DNA from: Halomonas qaidamensis
GTDB taxonomy: Bacteria; Pseudomonadota; Gammaproteobacteria; Pseudomonadales; Halomonadaceae
Assembly: GCF_025917315.1 (NCBI RefSeq)
Contig: NZ_CP080627.1
Coordinates: 2,108,001-2,172,000 of the forward strand
Length of the DNA: 64,000 nucleotides
Direction: 5' to 3'
Part shown: piece after piece, positions 29,313 to 38,639 of the stretch
How the letters are laid out: each line of letters opens with the position of its first letter
How positions within the stretch are numbered: position 1 is the first letter of the stretch
Translations under genes and position numbers: made by a program
The notes under the pieces: model-generated
What the model saw: the letters and a program-made list of their open reading frames with translations, nothing else
What the model was told of the DNA's origin: nothing
The model's database searches: none

Positions 29313-29963
29313 CTAGTCATACAACCAATCGAACAGGCTTTCTACGTCATCCGCCACCCACACAGGCTGACTGGCTGCCAACCGCGCGGGAGTATGCACG
29401 CCGTAAGTAACGCCCACACGATCCATATTAATAGACCTAGCCATTTCAAGGTCATACTCGGTATCACCCACCATTACAGCGCGCTCGACGGGCACTTGTA
29501 ACTCGTCAAGCAGCTCAAGAATCATCTGAGGGTGGGGCTTCGAACGCGTTTCATCTGCCGTTCGGCTACCATGAAACCAAGCGCCACTGCCTGTCTCGGA
29601 GAAAATTCGGTCTAGACCACGGCGACTTTTTCCTGTCGCCACCGCCAGACGCTGATGAGAACGTTCACGCAGCCGGGCAACCTGTTCTTCTACGCCATCA
29701 AAAAAAGGCATGGGCGTCGAGTCACCATCTACGAAATGATAGGCATAGCGCTGGCGCAAGCGCTCGGCCTGAGCCGCTTCAATACCAGGACATAATTTAG
29801 CTATCGCCTCAGGCAGGCCCAAGCCAATAATATCTTCAATAGCATTGACGTTTAACTCACCCCACTCAGCATCAAGAGCAGCGGCCTGCATGCAGGCAAC
29901 AATTTTCGGCACAGAGTTCATCAGCGTGCCATCCCAATCAAAGATAATTAGCTCATAGCGCAT
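29313..29963 (-). CDS. HAD-superfamily phosphatase (phosphoglycolate phosphatase-like)
   Basis: 216 residues. HAD motif I is IIFDWDGTLMNSV, motif II lies in RLAVATGKSRRGLD, motif III lysine is in TRSKPHPQMI, and motif IV is VMVGDTEYDLEMA. A helical cap lies at about 18-85. It hydrolyses a small phosphate ester; the substrate cannot be read from sequence. It lies 10 nt after rluC, the same as the homologue next to rluC and sppA in Pseudomonas. Confidence 0.9.
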   Translation of the reverse strand: MRYELIIFDWDGTLMNSVPKIVACMQAAALDAEWGELNVNAIEDIIGLGLPEAIAKLCPGIEAAQAERLRQRYAYHFVDGDSTPMPFFDGVEEQVARLRERSHQRLAVATGKSRRGLDRIFSETGSGAWFHGSRTADETRSKPHPQMILELLDELQVPVERAVMVGDTEYDLEMARSINMDRVGVTYGVHTPARLAASQPVWVADDVESLFDWLYD

Positions 29964-29973
29964 GTTGTTTCCT

Positions 29974-30915
29974 TTATTTCCGAGCGCGTTTTAACGCTTC
30001 TTCCAATGCCTCAGGCAGCGGTGCTTTCACCGTAACGGGACGGCCATTGCCAGGTTCAGGAAACGTTAATGCACGGGCATGAAGAAACAGCCGCCCCAAG
30101 CCAAGGCGCTGCGCCATGTGATTACTTTCGCGGGTTCCATATTTATCATCACCCAATAGTGCATGCCCCGCGTGAGCTGCATGGACACGAATCTGATGGG
30201 TGCGGCCTGTCACAGGCTCTGCCTCTATCAGCGTGACTTTTTCAAAGGTTTCCACTACCGAAAAGTGAGTCCGCGACACCTTGCCATTAGGATCTACTCG
30301 CACCCGCCGCTCACCATTACCCGCATCAAAGCGATCTAAGCGAGCACTCACATAGGTTTTCCGTGCAGGCCAGCGTCCGCTAACCAACGCTAAGTAGCGC
30401 TTGTCCATAGCGTGCTTTTTCAGCGATTCGTTGAGTGTGACTAACGCATCACGAGATTTTGCCAACAGCAAACACCCCGATGTATCACGATCTAAGCGGT
30501 GAACAAGCTCTAAAAAAGTCAGGTCATCGCGCACTTGGCGCAGTGCTTCGATTAAGCCAATTTTTACGCCACTTCCCCCATGGACAGCTAAACCAGACGG
30601 CTTATTAATCACCATCCAATCCGGCCCTTCCATAATTACACTGCCAATTAACAAATCACGTAAATTGTCACTAACCTCTTTAACGGCTTCTCTCGGCGCT
30701 AAACGTAGTGGCGGCACACGCACCAAATCGCCAGCTTGAAGTCGATAATCCACTTTGACGCGTTTCTTATTAACCCTTACCTCGCCTTTACGCACAATGC
30801 GATAAATCAATGCACGAGGAGCACCTTTTAAACGCGTCATTAAAAAATTGTCGATCCGTTGACCTGCTTGTTCCGGGGCGATATCCACCCACTGTACTTC
30901 CCGCCCTTCGGACAT
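29974..30915 (-). CDS. rluC: 23S rRNA pseudouridine synthase RluC
   Basis: 313 residues. An N-terminal S4 RNA-binding domain (QRIDNFLMTRLKGAPRALIY, GEVRVNKKRVKVDYRLQ) is followed by the catalytic domain with Asp in VHRLDRDTSGCLLLAKS and the RTHQIRVHAAHAGHALLGD motif. It forms pseudouridines at 955, 2504 and 2580 in E. coli numbering. It is divergent from rne, a conserved arrangement. Confidence 0.94.
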   Translation of the reverse strand: MSEGREVQWVDIAPEQAGQRIDNFLMTRLKGAPRALIYRIVRKGEVRVNKKRVKVDYRLQAGDLVRVPPLRLAPREAVKEVSDNLRDLLIGSVIMEGPDWMVINKPSGLAVHGGSGVKIGLIEALRQVRDDLTFLELVHRLDRDTSGCLLLAKSRDALVTLNESLKKHAMDKRYLALVSGRWPARKTYVSARLDRFDAGNGERRVRVDPNGKVSRTHFSVVETFEKVTLIEAEPVTGRTHQIRVHAAHAGHALLGDDKYGTRESNHMAQRLGLGRLFLHARALTFPEPGNGRPVTVKAPLPEALEEALKRARK

Positions 30916-31610
30916 TAACGCTCACTCCTGGTGTGATCTTATAGCAACAGGCTAAAAACGGCATTCTAGCGTAGACCAATGCGCATTGCGTCAATTGCTG
31001 GTAGTTGTCTTTACTGTTATATTCCAAAACGTTCAGCGGCCAAGTGTGGCTTACCCGTAAAAAGACACGTCGTAACGGGTGCGTTACCACGCTTCGCCTA
31101 GCGCCTGCCCGACAAACACGCAGGCCAGAGCATAGGCAAAATGGCGTAGTGTACGCATTACCCAAACGCCTAACGCATTGAAGCGACTACTGAAATAACG
31201 TACTGGATAGACAGTTACTTTGTCGTATGTTTTTTGGCGGCAAATACACATTTGCTTTGCCCGCAATGGCAAGCAATTTGAATTAACAAACGTCACGCCC
31301 CAAGCGGCTTCTCCTGTTCGTCACAAGGTGCTGCTCGACTTGGGGCGCCAAGTTCAACGCTGTGCCGATAACCGGCGTTGACGAATCGATGAATGCCAGG
31401 TGTTGGCGGTGTCAGCAGAGCCGGATGGACGTGACAGCCACCGAAACATGTTCTGCCTCCGCCACGTACTCAACGCCCTTTCGGCCGGGATGGCATAATT
31501 GCCTTCCCGGTTTAATGCGTCAGCATAGCAATGCGCCGAGCACAAGCACGCAGCACCCAACGATTCGTCTACTCCACGGCTCGTCGGCACGCAATGCTAT
31601 GTGAGAAAAC
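30916..31610 (+). promoter_or_regulatory. Divergent rluC-rne region with long putative rne leader
   Basis: This 695-nt stretch has no credible gene. A candidate plus-strand promoter, TTGCTG - 17 nt - TATATT, lies at about 31000-31033; it would give an rne leader of about 570 nt. RNase E mRNAs in gammaproteobacteria have long structured leaders through which RNase E represses itself, and that is the likely role here. The last 90 nt fold into a hairpin listed separately. Confidence 0.45.
31524..31601 (+). promoter_or_regulatory. Hairpin just upstream of the rne start codon
   Basis: CATAGCA (31524-31530) pairs perfectly with TGCTATG (31595-31601). The stem continues after one mismatch with TGCG/CGCA and, across a 2-nt bulge, CCGA/TCGG. 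Its base is 9 nt before the rne ATG. It would limit access to the rne ribosome site and could be an RNase E target, by analogy with the E. coli rne leader. Confidence 0.45.
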
Positions 31611-34600
31611 ATGAAACGGATGCTAATTAACGCAACCCAGCCAGAAGAGCTTCGGGTTGCACTGGTAGACGGGCAACGCCTTTACGATTTAGACATCGAA
31701 TCTGGCGCCCGAGAGCAGAAAAAAGCCAATATTTACCGGGGTAAGATCACCCGGGTAGAACCCTCCCTTGAAGCCGCTTTTGTTGATTTCGGTGCCGAGC
31801 GTCATGGCTTTCTGCCGTTAAAAGAAATTTCCCGCGAATATTTTATTAAAGATGTTTCTGGCCGCCCCAGCATCAAAGAAGTGCTGAAAGAAGGACAGGA
31901 AGTTATTGTCCAAGTTGATAAAGAAGAGCGCGGCAATAAAGGTGCTGCACTCACTACTTTTATTAGCTTAGCGGGTCGCTTTCTTGTACTGATGCCTAAC
32001 AACCCTCGCGCGGGTGGCATTTCACGCCGCATTGAAGGTGATGACCGCAGCCAACTGAAAGACGCCATGGGCCAACTGACAGTGCCGGACAAAATGGGCC
32101 TGATCGTTCGCACCGCTGGTATCGGCCGCAGCCCGGAAGAGCTTCAGTGGGATCTGGATTACCTCGTCCAAGTGTGGGAATCCATCACCACTGAGGCAGG
32201 CAAGCGTTCGGCCCCTTTCCTGATCTATCGCGAATCTAATGTCATTATTCGCGCCATGCGTGATTACCTGCGCCAAGACATTGGCGAAGTGTTAATTGAC
32301 AGCCCTGAGATTCATGCAGAAGCGCTGGGCTTTATTCGTCAGGTAATGCCTTCTTACCAGCAGAAAATTAAACTTTACGCAGATGAAGTCCCTCTTTTCT
32401 CGCGCTTTCAAATTGAGTCGCAAATCGAAACTGCTTACCAGCGCGAAGTAAAACTTCCTTCTGGTGGCTCTATTGTTATCGATCACACCGAAGCACTGGT
32501 CTCTATTGATATCAACTCTGCCCGGGCTACACGTGGCAGCGATATTGAAGAAACCGCACTGCAAACTAACTCTGAAGCAGCTGACGAGATTGCTCGACAG
32601 TTGCGCTTGCGTGATATCGGTGGCCTTGTAGTTATCGACTTTATCGATATGGGCCCTGCGCGAAATCAGCGCGAGGTTGAAAACCGCATGCGCGATGCGC
32701 TGAAGCTTGATCGTGCACGCGTTCAGATTGGTCGGATTTCACGCTTTGGCTTAATGGAGATGTCGCGCCAGCGCTTACGTCCTTCGCTTGGTGAGACCAG
32801 CGGTGTGGTTTGCCCACGTTGTAACGGCCAGGGCACGATTCGTGACGTACGCTCATTGTCGCTCTCCATTATGCGCCTGATTGAAGAAGAGGCGATGAAA
32901 GAGCGCAGCGCTCAAATTCGCGCTATTCTGCCGGTACCAGTGGCTACCTACCTGCTGAACGAAAAGCGTAGCGTTCTAGCAGACATCGAATCACGCCAAG
33001 GCGTGCGGGTAGTTCTTTTGCCGAATCCCGAAATGGATACGCCGCATTATGACGTTCAGCGGCTGCGTGATGACCACTTAGACGATGACGAGAGCCTAAC
33101 GCTATCCAGCTTCGAGCTATCGACTGATACTGAAGTGGGCAAAGAACCAGACCCAAGCTTTACTCCGCCCGCCATGCGCGCTGAAGCCGCGGTTAAAAGT
33201 GTTGTGCATAACGCACCAGCGCCCGCCTCTCTTCAGACAGAAGAGAAGGCAGAGAAGGTTACAAAAGCAGACAAAGTCGTTGCTGCGACCACCCCTGTTG
33301 CTGAAGAGCAGCCTAGTGTGATTGGCCGCTTTATCAGAGGCTTTGCCAAACTGCTAGGGGGGGAAGATAGCAGCACGAGCGAGCCTAAACAGGAAGCTCC
33401 TGTTGCCCGTAAGCAGCCTGAAAAAACAGGCAGCAACCGCACGCAGCGCAGCGAAAGCAAGCCAAAGCCGGCTCGTGAACGTGGCGAAAGCACTAGCAAA
33501 AACGAGCAACGCAGCCAGCAGCAGCCGAGTAATCAGCAACCTAGCCAACCGCGTAATACTGATAATAACGACGACGCTAACGACAAACGCAGCGGTCCTA
33601 GCCGTACTCGTAATCGTCGACGCCACCCTCAGCAAGACGATGCCAAGACCCTAGACAACGACCAGAAGAGCAGTCGTCAAAAAGAACAGCAGACAAATCA
33701 AGCGGCCAAAGAATCGCCTAAAGATGAGCCAGCTAAACCTACTGCTCAACCAGAAAGCCGTCGTGATAAACCGCGTGATGCAAAGCAGAAAAACGAAACT
33801 ACCCGTGAGCCTGCATCACAAACGGACGACAAACAAGATGACGGCAAACCGAAGCGCACGCGTAATAATCCGCGTAACCGCACGCGTAAACAGGCCGTTA
33901 ACCCTCAAGCCGAAGCGGAACAGCTGAAACTGCAAGCCGAAGCGGCTGAAGCCACCTCTGCGGAAGCCACCTCTGCGGAAGCCCCTTCTGCTGAATCACC
34001 CGCTGTTGAAGTACCCAGCAGCGAAGCAGCGCCTGCAAGCCCCTCTTCACATGATGAGGCCAGCACAACAGCGGTGCCAAGCGATGAAGTAGCGACTGAA
34101 GCGCCTGACCAAGCTGTAGAAGAAACAACAGTTGCCGATGGAACAACGGCTGAGCGCCCTGCTGAAAAGGCAGATAAAGCACGTAAAGCTACTCGCCAGC
34201 GTCGTCAACCGCAGAAAACGGAAGATAACGCTGAAACTGCCGCAACAGAAGCGAGCGTAGAGAAAAGCTCTGAGGATAAACCTCAACAGCCGACTGATGA
34301 CCAAACCACTGTTCAAGAAGCGCCTCAAGAGGCTAACAGCCGCTCGGCTGAGGTCGAGAATATTGAACCTTCGTCAGTTAATACGGAAGTAGAGCCACAG
34401 GAAGAGCCTGCTGCAAACGTGAAGGAGTTTGATACCGCCCATAGCGAATCAACAAACTCACGTGATGAAGAAACTACACAAGAGACTGATAAGCCCCAGC
34501 AGCCGACACCTCAAGAACTTGTGCGCCAGGAACCGGTGTTGCCTCAAGTGACTCAAGAGACTCAAGAGACAGCACAAGAAACATCAGCACCCGCTAGCAC

Positions 34601-35027
34601 ACAGGCAGAAGTGCCAAAAGTTGCTGAGGACGAGACTGTCGATAGCACTGATAACCGTCAGGTGCCCTCGCACGACGTAGCGGCTAGCACTGAGGCCAGC
34701 TCACCAGAGACAGCTGAGCAACCGGAAGCTTCTTCAGACAATAACGCGGAGAGCAATACGAACGCTTCAGACACTAAAACCGCGCCAGAAGCCGCTGACA
34801 TTACTGCTACTGATCAAGAAAGCGATCTTCAGCCTACGTTAGCGAACAATGAAGAAGAGGCTCAAACGCCTTCACCAGAAGCTCCCGAAACAGTAACACC
34901 TGAAGAAGCACAGCAAGTGACTACCGTTTCTACACAAGACGAAGTACCCAAGCCACGTCGCCGTCGTCGCGCTCATAACGATCCTCGTGAACTGCGTAAA
35001 CAAGCACAGAACACGACGAATGAGTGA
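31611..35027 (+). CDS. rne: Ribonuclease E
   Basis: 1138 residues. Residues 1 to about 510 match E. coli RNase E closely: an S1 domain ([20 protein letters not shown]), the 5'-sensor and DNase I-like domains with catalytic Asp residues in [12 protein letters not shown] and [13 protein letters not shown], and the zinc-link CPRC in [11 protein letters not shown]. The remaining ~620 residues are disordered, first Arg/Lys-rich (RNA binding), then Glu/Thr/Pro/Gln-rich with repeats such as EATSA x2, ending [18 protein letters not shown]. It starts mRNA decay and processes rRNA and tRNA; the tail normally scaffolds the degradosome. Confidence 0.97.
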   Translation: MKRMLINATQPEELRVALVDGQRLYDLDIESGAREQKKANIYRGKITRVEPSLEAAFVDFGAERHGFLPLKEISREYFIKDVSGRPSIKEVLKEGQEVIVQVDKEERGNKGAALTTFISLAGRFLVLMPNNPRAGGISRRIEGDDRSQLKDAMGQLTVPDKMGLIVRTAGIGRSPEELQWDLDYLVQVWESITTEAGKRSAPFLIYRESNVIIRAMRDYLRQDIGEVLIDSPEIHAEALGFIRQVMPSYQQKIKLYADEVPLFSRFQIESQIETAYQREVKLPSGGSIVIDHTEALVSIDINSARATRGSDIEETALQTNSEAADEIARQLRLRDIGGLVVIDFIDMGPARNQREVENRMRDALKLDRARVQIGRISRFGLMEMSRQRLRPSLGETSGVVCPRCNGQGTIRDVRSLSLSIMRLIEEEAMKERSAQIRAILPVPVATYLLNEKRSVLADIESRQGVRVVLLPNPEMDTPHYDVQRLRDDHLDDDESLTLSSFELSTDTEVGKEPDPSFTPPAMRAEAAVKSVVHNAPAPASLQTEEKAEKVTKADKVVAATTPVAEEQPSVIGRFIRGFAKLLGGEDSSTSEPKQEAPVARKQPEKTGSNRTQRSESKPKPARERGESTSKNEQRSQQQPSNQQPSQPRNTDNNDDANDKRSGPSRTRNRRRHPQQDDAKTLDNDQKSSRQKEQQTNQAAKESPKDEPAKPTAQPESRRDKPRDAKQKNETTREPASQTDDKQDDGKPKRTRNNPRNRTRKQAVNPQAEAEQLKLQAEAAEATSAEATSAEAPSAESPAVEVPSSEAAPASPSSHDEASTTAVPSDEVATEAPDQAVEETTVADGTTAERPAEKADKARKATRQRRQPQKTEDNAETAATEASVEKSSEDKPQQPTDDQTTVQEAPQEANSRSAEVENIEPSSVNTEVEPQEEPAANVKEFDTAHSESTNSRDEETTQETDKPQQPTPQELVRQEPVLPQVTQETQETAQETSAPASTQAEVPKVAEDETVDSTDNRQVPSHDVAASTEASSPETAEQPEASSDNNAESNTNASDTKTAPEAADITATDQESDLQPTLANNEEEAQTPSPEAPETVTPEEAQQVTTVSTQDEVPKPRRRRRAHNDPRELRKQAQNTTNE

Positions 35028-35031
35028 TCGC

Positions 35032-35076
35032 TAGCACTTAAGACATTAGTACTTAAGACACTAGCACTAAAAACCC
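35032..35076. repeat. 15-nt tandem repeat immediately after the rne stop
   Basis: Units tagcacttaagacat, tagtacttaagacac and tagcactaaaaaccc abut. They begin 5 nt after the rne stop codon (35025-35027), and the third merges into the terminator stem. This is the recurrent junction-repeat class. Confidence 0.6.
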
Positions 35077-35098
35077 CGCTAAAAAGCGGGGTTTTTTT
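35071..35098 (+). terminator. Intrinsic terminator of rne, shared with murB
   Basis: AACCCCGCT aaaa AGCGGGGTT followed by T7 on the plus strand; an A tract on the other side lets it also end the convergent murB transcript. It overlaps the murB stop region. Confidence 0.92.
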
Positions 35099-36167
35099 AT
35101 GCTTGTATTAAGCGTGGTTCGGGCTCTAACTCAACACCAAATTGGCCATAGACCTTGCGGACAATATACTCAGCAAACTGCAGTAGTTCAGGGCGATCAC
35201 CGCCGCCAAAATGCACAAGCACCAATGCTTGCTGTGTGTGAACACCGAAAGCTCCTTGCCGAGCTCCTTTCAACCCGCACTGGTCAATTAACCACCCCGC
35301 TGCCAGTTTGCTTTTCCCATCAACCTGGGGAAAATATGGCATGTTAGGATGCGCTTGTAACAAGCGCGATAGCTGTTCGCTACTAACTAGCGGGTTTTTA
35401 AAAAAGCTTCCCGCATTCGCGAGCATATTAGGATCCGGCAATTTTTCTCGACGAATAGCGCACACCGCTTGAGCTACCGCCAAGCAACTTGATGAGGCCG
35501 ATACACGGGCAGCTAAATCCCCATAACCCAGTCTTGGTTGCGGTTTTTTTGATAATCGAAGCGCCAACTGAGTAATAACAACTTTATCTGCTAGCGCTTT
35601 TTTGAAAATGCTATCACGGTAACCAAACTGGCAATCATCGGTGCTTAACCAACGGACCTTGCCTGAGGCTAGTTCTACTATTTGCACTCCCTCTATGACG
35701 TCTTTAAGCTCAACACCATAAGCACCGATATTTTGCACTGGTGCTGCACCGCAATCACCTGGTATTAACGCTAAGTTTTCAATACCCCACAGGCCACGAG
35801 CCGCTAGCGTCATTACTAACGAGTGCCAATTAACACCAGCCCCCACATAGGCAACAACCGACTCTCCGCGACTTTCTAGCCACCACTGCTGTATACCTGG
35901 CCGAATCGCAATGCCTTTCAATGCCGTAGGAAGCAGCACGTTACTGCCACCTCCCAAGAGGGTAATGCGCCACCGTTTATCAACGGCTTCACGCACGACA
36001 TACTGGAGCGCATTTAGTGTTTTAGGAACCACATACCGTTCCGCCTGACAGGGTAAACGCAGCGTATTTAAAGAGGTTAAATCGACCGATTGGCAACAAC
36101 TGAGCAAGTCACTAACACTTCTTTCACACCCTGTGTTTTCACAACCTGTGATTTCACAACCTGTCAT
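35097..36167 (-). CDS. murB: UDP-N-acetylenolpyruvoylglucosamine reductase
   Basis: 356 residues. FAD-binding: LGGGSNVLLPTAL, GIENLALIPGDCGAAPVQNIGAYGVEL. Catalytic Ser is in NAGSFFKNP, with GYRDSIFK and the C-terminal EPEPRLI. It reduces UDP-GlcNAc-enolpyruvate to UDP-MurNAc. The first 15 residues are an odd five-residue repeat, [16 protein letters not shown], encoded by a 15-nt DNA repeat that also covers the stop of the upstream phosphatase gene. The ATG at 36167 overlaps that gene by 14 nt and has only a weak ribosome site; no other good start is seen before the conserved LNTLRLPC. Confidence 0.93.
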   Translation of the reverse strand: MTGCEITGCENTGCERSVSDLLSCCQSVDLTSLNTLRLPCQAERYVVPKTLNALQYVVREAVDKRWRITLLGGGSNVLLPTALKGIAIRPGIQQWWLESRGESVVAYVGAGVNWHSLVMTLAARGLWGIENLALIPGDCGAAPVQNIGAYGVELKDVIEGVQIVELASGKVRWLSTDDCQFGYRDSIFKKALADKVVITQLALRLSKKPQPRLGYGDLAARVSASSSCLAVAQAVCAIRREKLPDPNMLANAGSFFKNPLVSSEQLSRLLQAHPNMPYFPQVDGKSKLAAGWLIDQCGLKGARQGAFGVHTQQALVLVHFGGGDRPELLQFAEYIVRKVYGQFGVELEPEPRLIQA

Positions 36168-36198
36168 TTCTCAGCCCGTCGTTTCTCAGCTGGGCAAT
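36124..36198. repeat. Five 15-nt tandem units at the phosphatase-murB junction
   Basis: Units begin at 36124, 36139, 36154, 36169 and 36184 (tcacaccctgtgttt, tcacaacctgtgatt, tcacaacctgtcatt, tctcagcccgtcgtt, tctcagctgggcaat). They encode the TGCE repeats at the MurB N-terminus and the [10 protein letters not shown] tail of the phosphatase, and contain both the stop of one and the start of the other. Confidence 0.7.
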
Positions 36199-36639
36199 TA
36201 GCCCTACAGAAGCCGCCTCAATTAAATCCAGGACATGTTCAAAACCCTCGTCTCCACCATAATAAGGGTCGGGCACTTCTGCCTCAGGCAGATCAGCAAA
36301 CTCTAAAAAAAGCCCCACATGGGCACGACTATTGCTCGGCTGAAGCGCTTGCATCGCCTTGAGGTTGTCGCGATCCATGCCTAATACGTAGTCAAATTCA
36401 AGAAAGTCACCAGCACTGAGCTGACGAGCGCGCAAATGACCAATATCGATACCACGCCTTGATGCGGCTACTTGCGCGCGGGTGTCTGGCGCTTTTCCAA
36501 CATGCCAGTTACCTACACCACAAGAGTCAACGATAATATGACGATTTAACCCAGCCTCTTCAACAGCGTGCCAAAAGACGCCTTCGGCCGTTGGCGAACG
36601 GCAAATATTACCTAGGCAGACAAACAGTACACGCTTCAT
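36154..36639 (-). CDS. Low-molecular-weight protein tyrosine phosphatase family protein
   Basis: 161 residues. The P-loop C(X)4-CRS signature is [19 protein letters not shown] (residues 4-22), and the general-acid Asp is in [12 protein letters not shown]. Members remove phosphate from tyrosine or small molecules, often in envelope polysaccharide control. The last ten residues ([10 protein letters not shown]) come from the junction repeat and look like a repeat-expanded tail. The gene overlaps kdsB by 4 nt upstream and murB by 14 nt downstream. Confidence 0.92.
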   Translation of the reverse strand: MKRVLFVCLGNICRSPTAEGVFWHAVEEAGLNRHIIVDSCGVGNWHVGKAPDTRAQVAASRRGIDIGHLRARQLSAGDFLEFDYVLGMDRDNLKAMQALQPSNSRAHVGLFLEFADLPEAEVPDPYYGGDEGFEHVLDLIEAASVGLIAQLRNDGLRNDRL

Positions 36640-37421
36640 TCGCTGTCACCTCCACTCGCTAGTAGCGCTCTCACCCGGACTAAGTCTTCCGGCGTATCCA
36701 CACCCGGCGGGTTAATAGTGCTGGCAAGCGCAACTTGAATGGCATAGCCATGCTGAAGCGCACGCAACTGCTCCAATTGCTCCAACTGCTCAAGACTCGA
36801 TGGTGCCAGCTCACGATAAGCAGCAAGAAAACTGGCACGGTAGGCGTATATACCGATATGACGCAACCAAGCATCGGTAGCTAACAGCTCGGGCTGTGTT
36901 TTAAATTGCTCTCGATCCCACGGAATGGGCGCACGAGAAAAGTACAGGGCTCGGCCCTGTAAGGAGCGAACCACTTTGACGACGTTAGCGTTAAATAACG
37001 TTTCAACATCGGCAATGGGCTCAGCAAGTGTCGCAATGGCTGCTTCTGGGTCTTCGGCTAACCGCATGGCCACTTGGTCAATTAAAACCGGCGGAATAAG
37101 CGGCTCGTCGCCTTGCACGTTCACTAACAAAGCGTCATCGCTTAGCCCAAGGCATGCTGCCACCTCAGCCAATCGATCGGTGCCAGAAGGATGATCCGAG
37201 CGCGTCATCACGACCTCTGCACCGTAGGGCAACATCGCCTCACGGATGCGTGAATCATCAGTGGCCACCACAACACGGCTTGCTTGGCTTTGACAAGCCC
37301 GGCGCCAGACATGGGCAACCATAGGCTCGCCCGCTATATCCAGCAGCGGCTTACCCGGTAAGCGGGTTGAGCCAAACCGCGCGGGAACCACAGCAATAAA
37401 TTCGGTTTGAGCGACTGACAT
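36636..37421 (-). CDS. kdsB: 3-deoxy-manno-octulosonate cytidylyltransferase
   Basis: 261 residues. The nucleotidyltransferase signature is [30 protein letters not shown] binds metal and CTP, with [11 protein letters not shown] further on. It makes CMP-KDO for lipid A core. A local EQL x3 repeat (9-nt DNA period, about 36770-36800) lies near residue 210. Its start overlaps the ycaR stop (TAATG). Confidence 0.96.
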   Translation of the reverse strand: MSVAQTEFIAVVPARFGSTRLPGKPLLDIAGEPMVAHVWRRACQSQASRVVVATDDSRIREAMLPYGAEVVMTRSDHPSGTDRLAEVAACLGLSDDALLVNVQGDEPLIPPVLIDQVAMRLAEDPEAAIATLAEPIADVETLFNANVVKVVRSLQGRALYFSRAPIPWDREQFKTQPELLATDAWLRHIGIYAYRASFLAAYRELAPSSLEQLEQLEQLRALQHGYAIQVALASTINPPGVDTPEDLVRVRALLASGGDSE

Positions 37422-37630
37422 TACGCCTCTCCGGTACGACCTGGCGAGATAGGCAATTTTTCATCGGCATCCATCGTGCGCGCCTCTTCAGGAAGCATCA
37501 CAGGAATGCCTTCTTGAATAGGATACGCCAAACCGTCGTAGTGGCAGCAAAGCTCTTGGGCTTCACGGTTATACTTGAGCTTGCCGTTGCAAAGTGGGCA
37601 AACCAGCATTGCCAATAGTTCTTTATCCAT
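37421..37630 (-). CDS. ycaR: Trm112/YcaR family small zinc-ribbon-like protein
   Basis: 69 residues from ATG at 37630 ([20 protein letters not shown]), chosen over a longer upstream frame because DKELL is the conserved family start. A CPLC motif is present, but the second cysteine pair is not complete (ELCCHYDG), as in most YcaR. Function unproven; it is nearly always between lpxK and kdsB. It overlaps lpxK by 8 nt. Confidence 0.92.
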   Translation of the reverse strand: MDKELLAMLVCPLCNGKLKYNREAQELCCHYDGLAYPIQEGIPVMLPEEARTMDADEKLPISPGRTGEA

Positions 37631-38639
37631 CGGTGTATCCCTTTTTAGAAAGCGCTGACAATTTAGCTGCCAGCCAGTGTTCAAACTCTGGCGGAAGCAA
37701 GGCTTCTACCTCTAGCACCCAGCTATCGGGTGGCGCAAACGCTTGGCACTTCACTGCATCTTTGGCAGTCATTACAACTGGGCGCTGATGACTAAAACGG
37801 AAAGTCTGGTCATCAAACCGCTGATGATCTGCTAGCGGGCGCATCTCGCCGTCCACCCCCAAACTGCGCAGCGTATTAAAAAAACGCTCAGGATGGCCAA
37901 TACCCGCCACAGCATTTACAGGTGGCACAAATGGTAGCGGAGTGATCGGCACACGCTGACCATCCCGCATTCGACGCCAACTTAGCGGCGCTAATTGCAT
38001 CGCTATTCCTTCAACTGGTAAGGGGCAACACTGCTCACCATTAATAATCACAGCATCAACTTGAGCTAATCTACTAGGCGATTCTCTCAGCGGCCCAGCG
38101 GGTAAACACCAACCATTACCCAGTCCCCGCGCCCCATCAATGACGACTAATTCAATATCACGTCCTAACGCCAAATGCTGTAATCCATCGTCACTAACAA
38201 TAATATCGCACCCTTTATCAACCAAGGTTTTAACACCTCGTGCACGGCGCGGGTCAACCACTACCGGACAGCTCGTTTGCTGCACCAGCATTAATGGCTC
38301 ATCACCACTTTGGGCCGGATCGGTTAGTGCGGTTACTTCTAATGGATAGTGCGATGCTTTACCACCGTACCCACGAGTAATGATGCCTGGGGACCACCCC
38401 TGCGTCCTCAGCCAGTTGACCAGCCACGCAACTAAAGGCGATTTACCGGTTCCACCAAGGGTAATATTACCCACCACAATAACGGGCACACCTGCTTTAA
38501 AAACTGGTTTTTTACCAGTGTGGTAGCGGGTGTTTCTCCACATCATAAGATAACGGTATAAACAACCCAATGGATATAACGGTGTTAGCCAACGGCTTCC
38601 ATGATAGGCCGCTTTGAGCCAGCGTTGCTCAACACTCAT
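37623..38639 (-). CDS. lpxK: Tetraacyldisaccharide 4'-kinase
   Basis: 338 residues. An N-terminal membrane-associated segment is followed by the P-loop [19 protein letters not shown], then [15 protein letters not shown] and [23 protein letters not shown]. It phosphorylates the 4' position of lipid A disaccharide at the inner membrane. It overlaps msbA by 4 nt, the classic msbA-lpxK pair. Confidence 0.96.
   Translation of the reverse strand: MSVEQRWLKAAYHGSRWLTPLYPLGCLYRYLMMWRNTRYHTGKKPVFKAGVPVIVVGNITLGGTGKSPLVAWLVNWLRTQGWSPGIITRGYGGKASHYPLEVTALTDPAQSGDEPLMLVQQTSCPVVVDPRRARGVKTLVDKGCDIIVSDDGLQHLALGRDIELVVIDGARGLGNGWCLPAGPLRESPSRLAQVDAVIINGEQCCPLPVEGIAMQLAPLSWRRMRDGQRVPITPLPFVPPVNAVAGIGHPERFFNTLRSLGVDGEMRPLADHQRFDDQTFRFSHQRPVVMTAKDAVKCQAFAPPDSWVLEVEALLPPEFEHWLAAKLSALSKKGYTDG

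Noticed and set aside
33233..34328. Several open frames antisense to the RNase E tail (70-95 codons)
   Set aside because: They arise from the biased codons of the low-complexity rne C-terminus, have repetitive Ser/Leu/Arg composition and lack ribosome sites.
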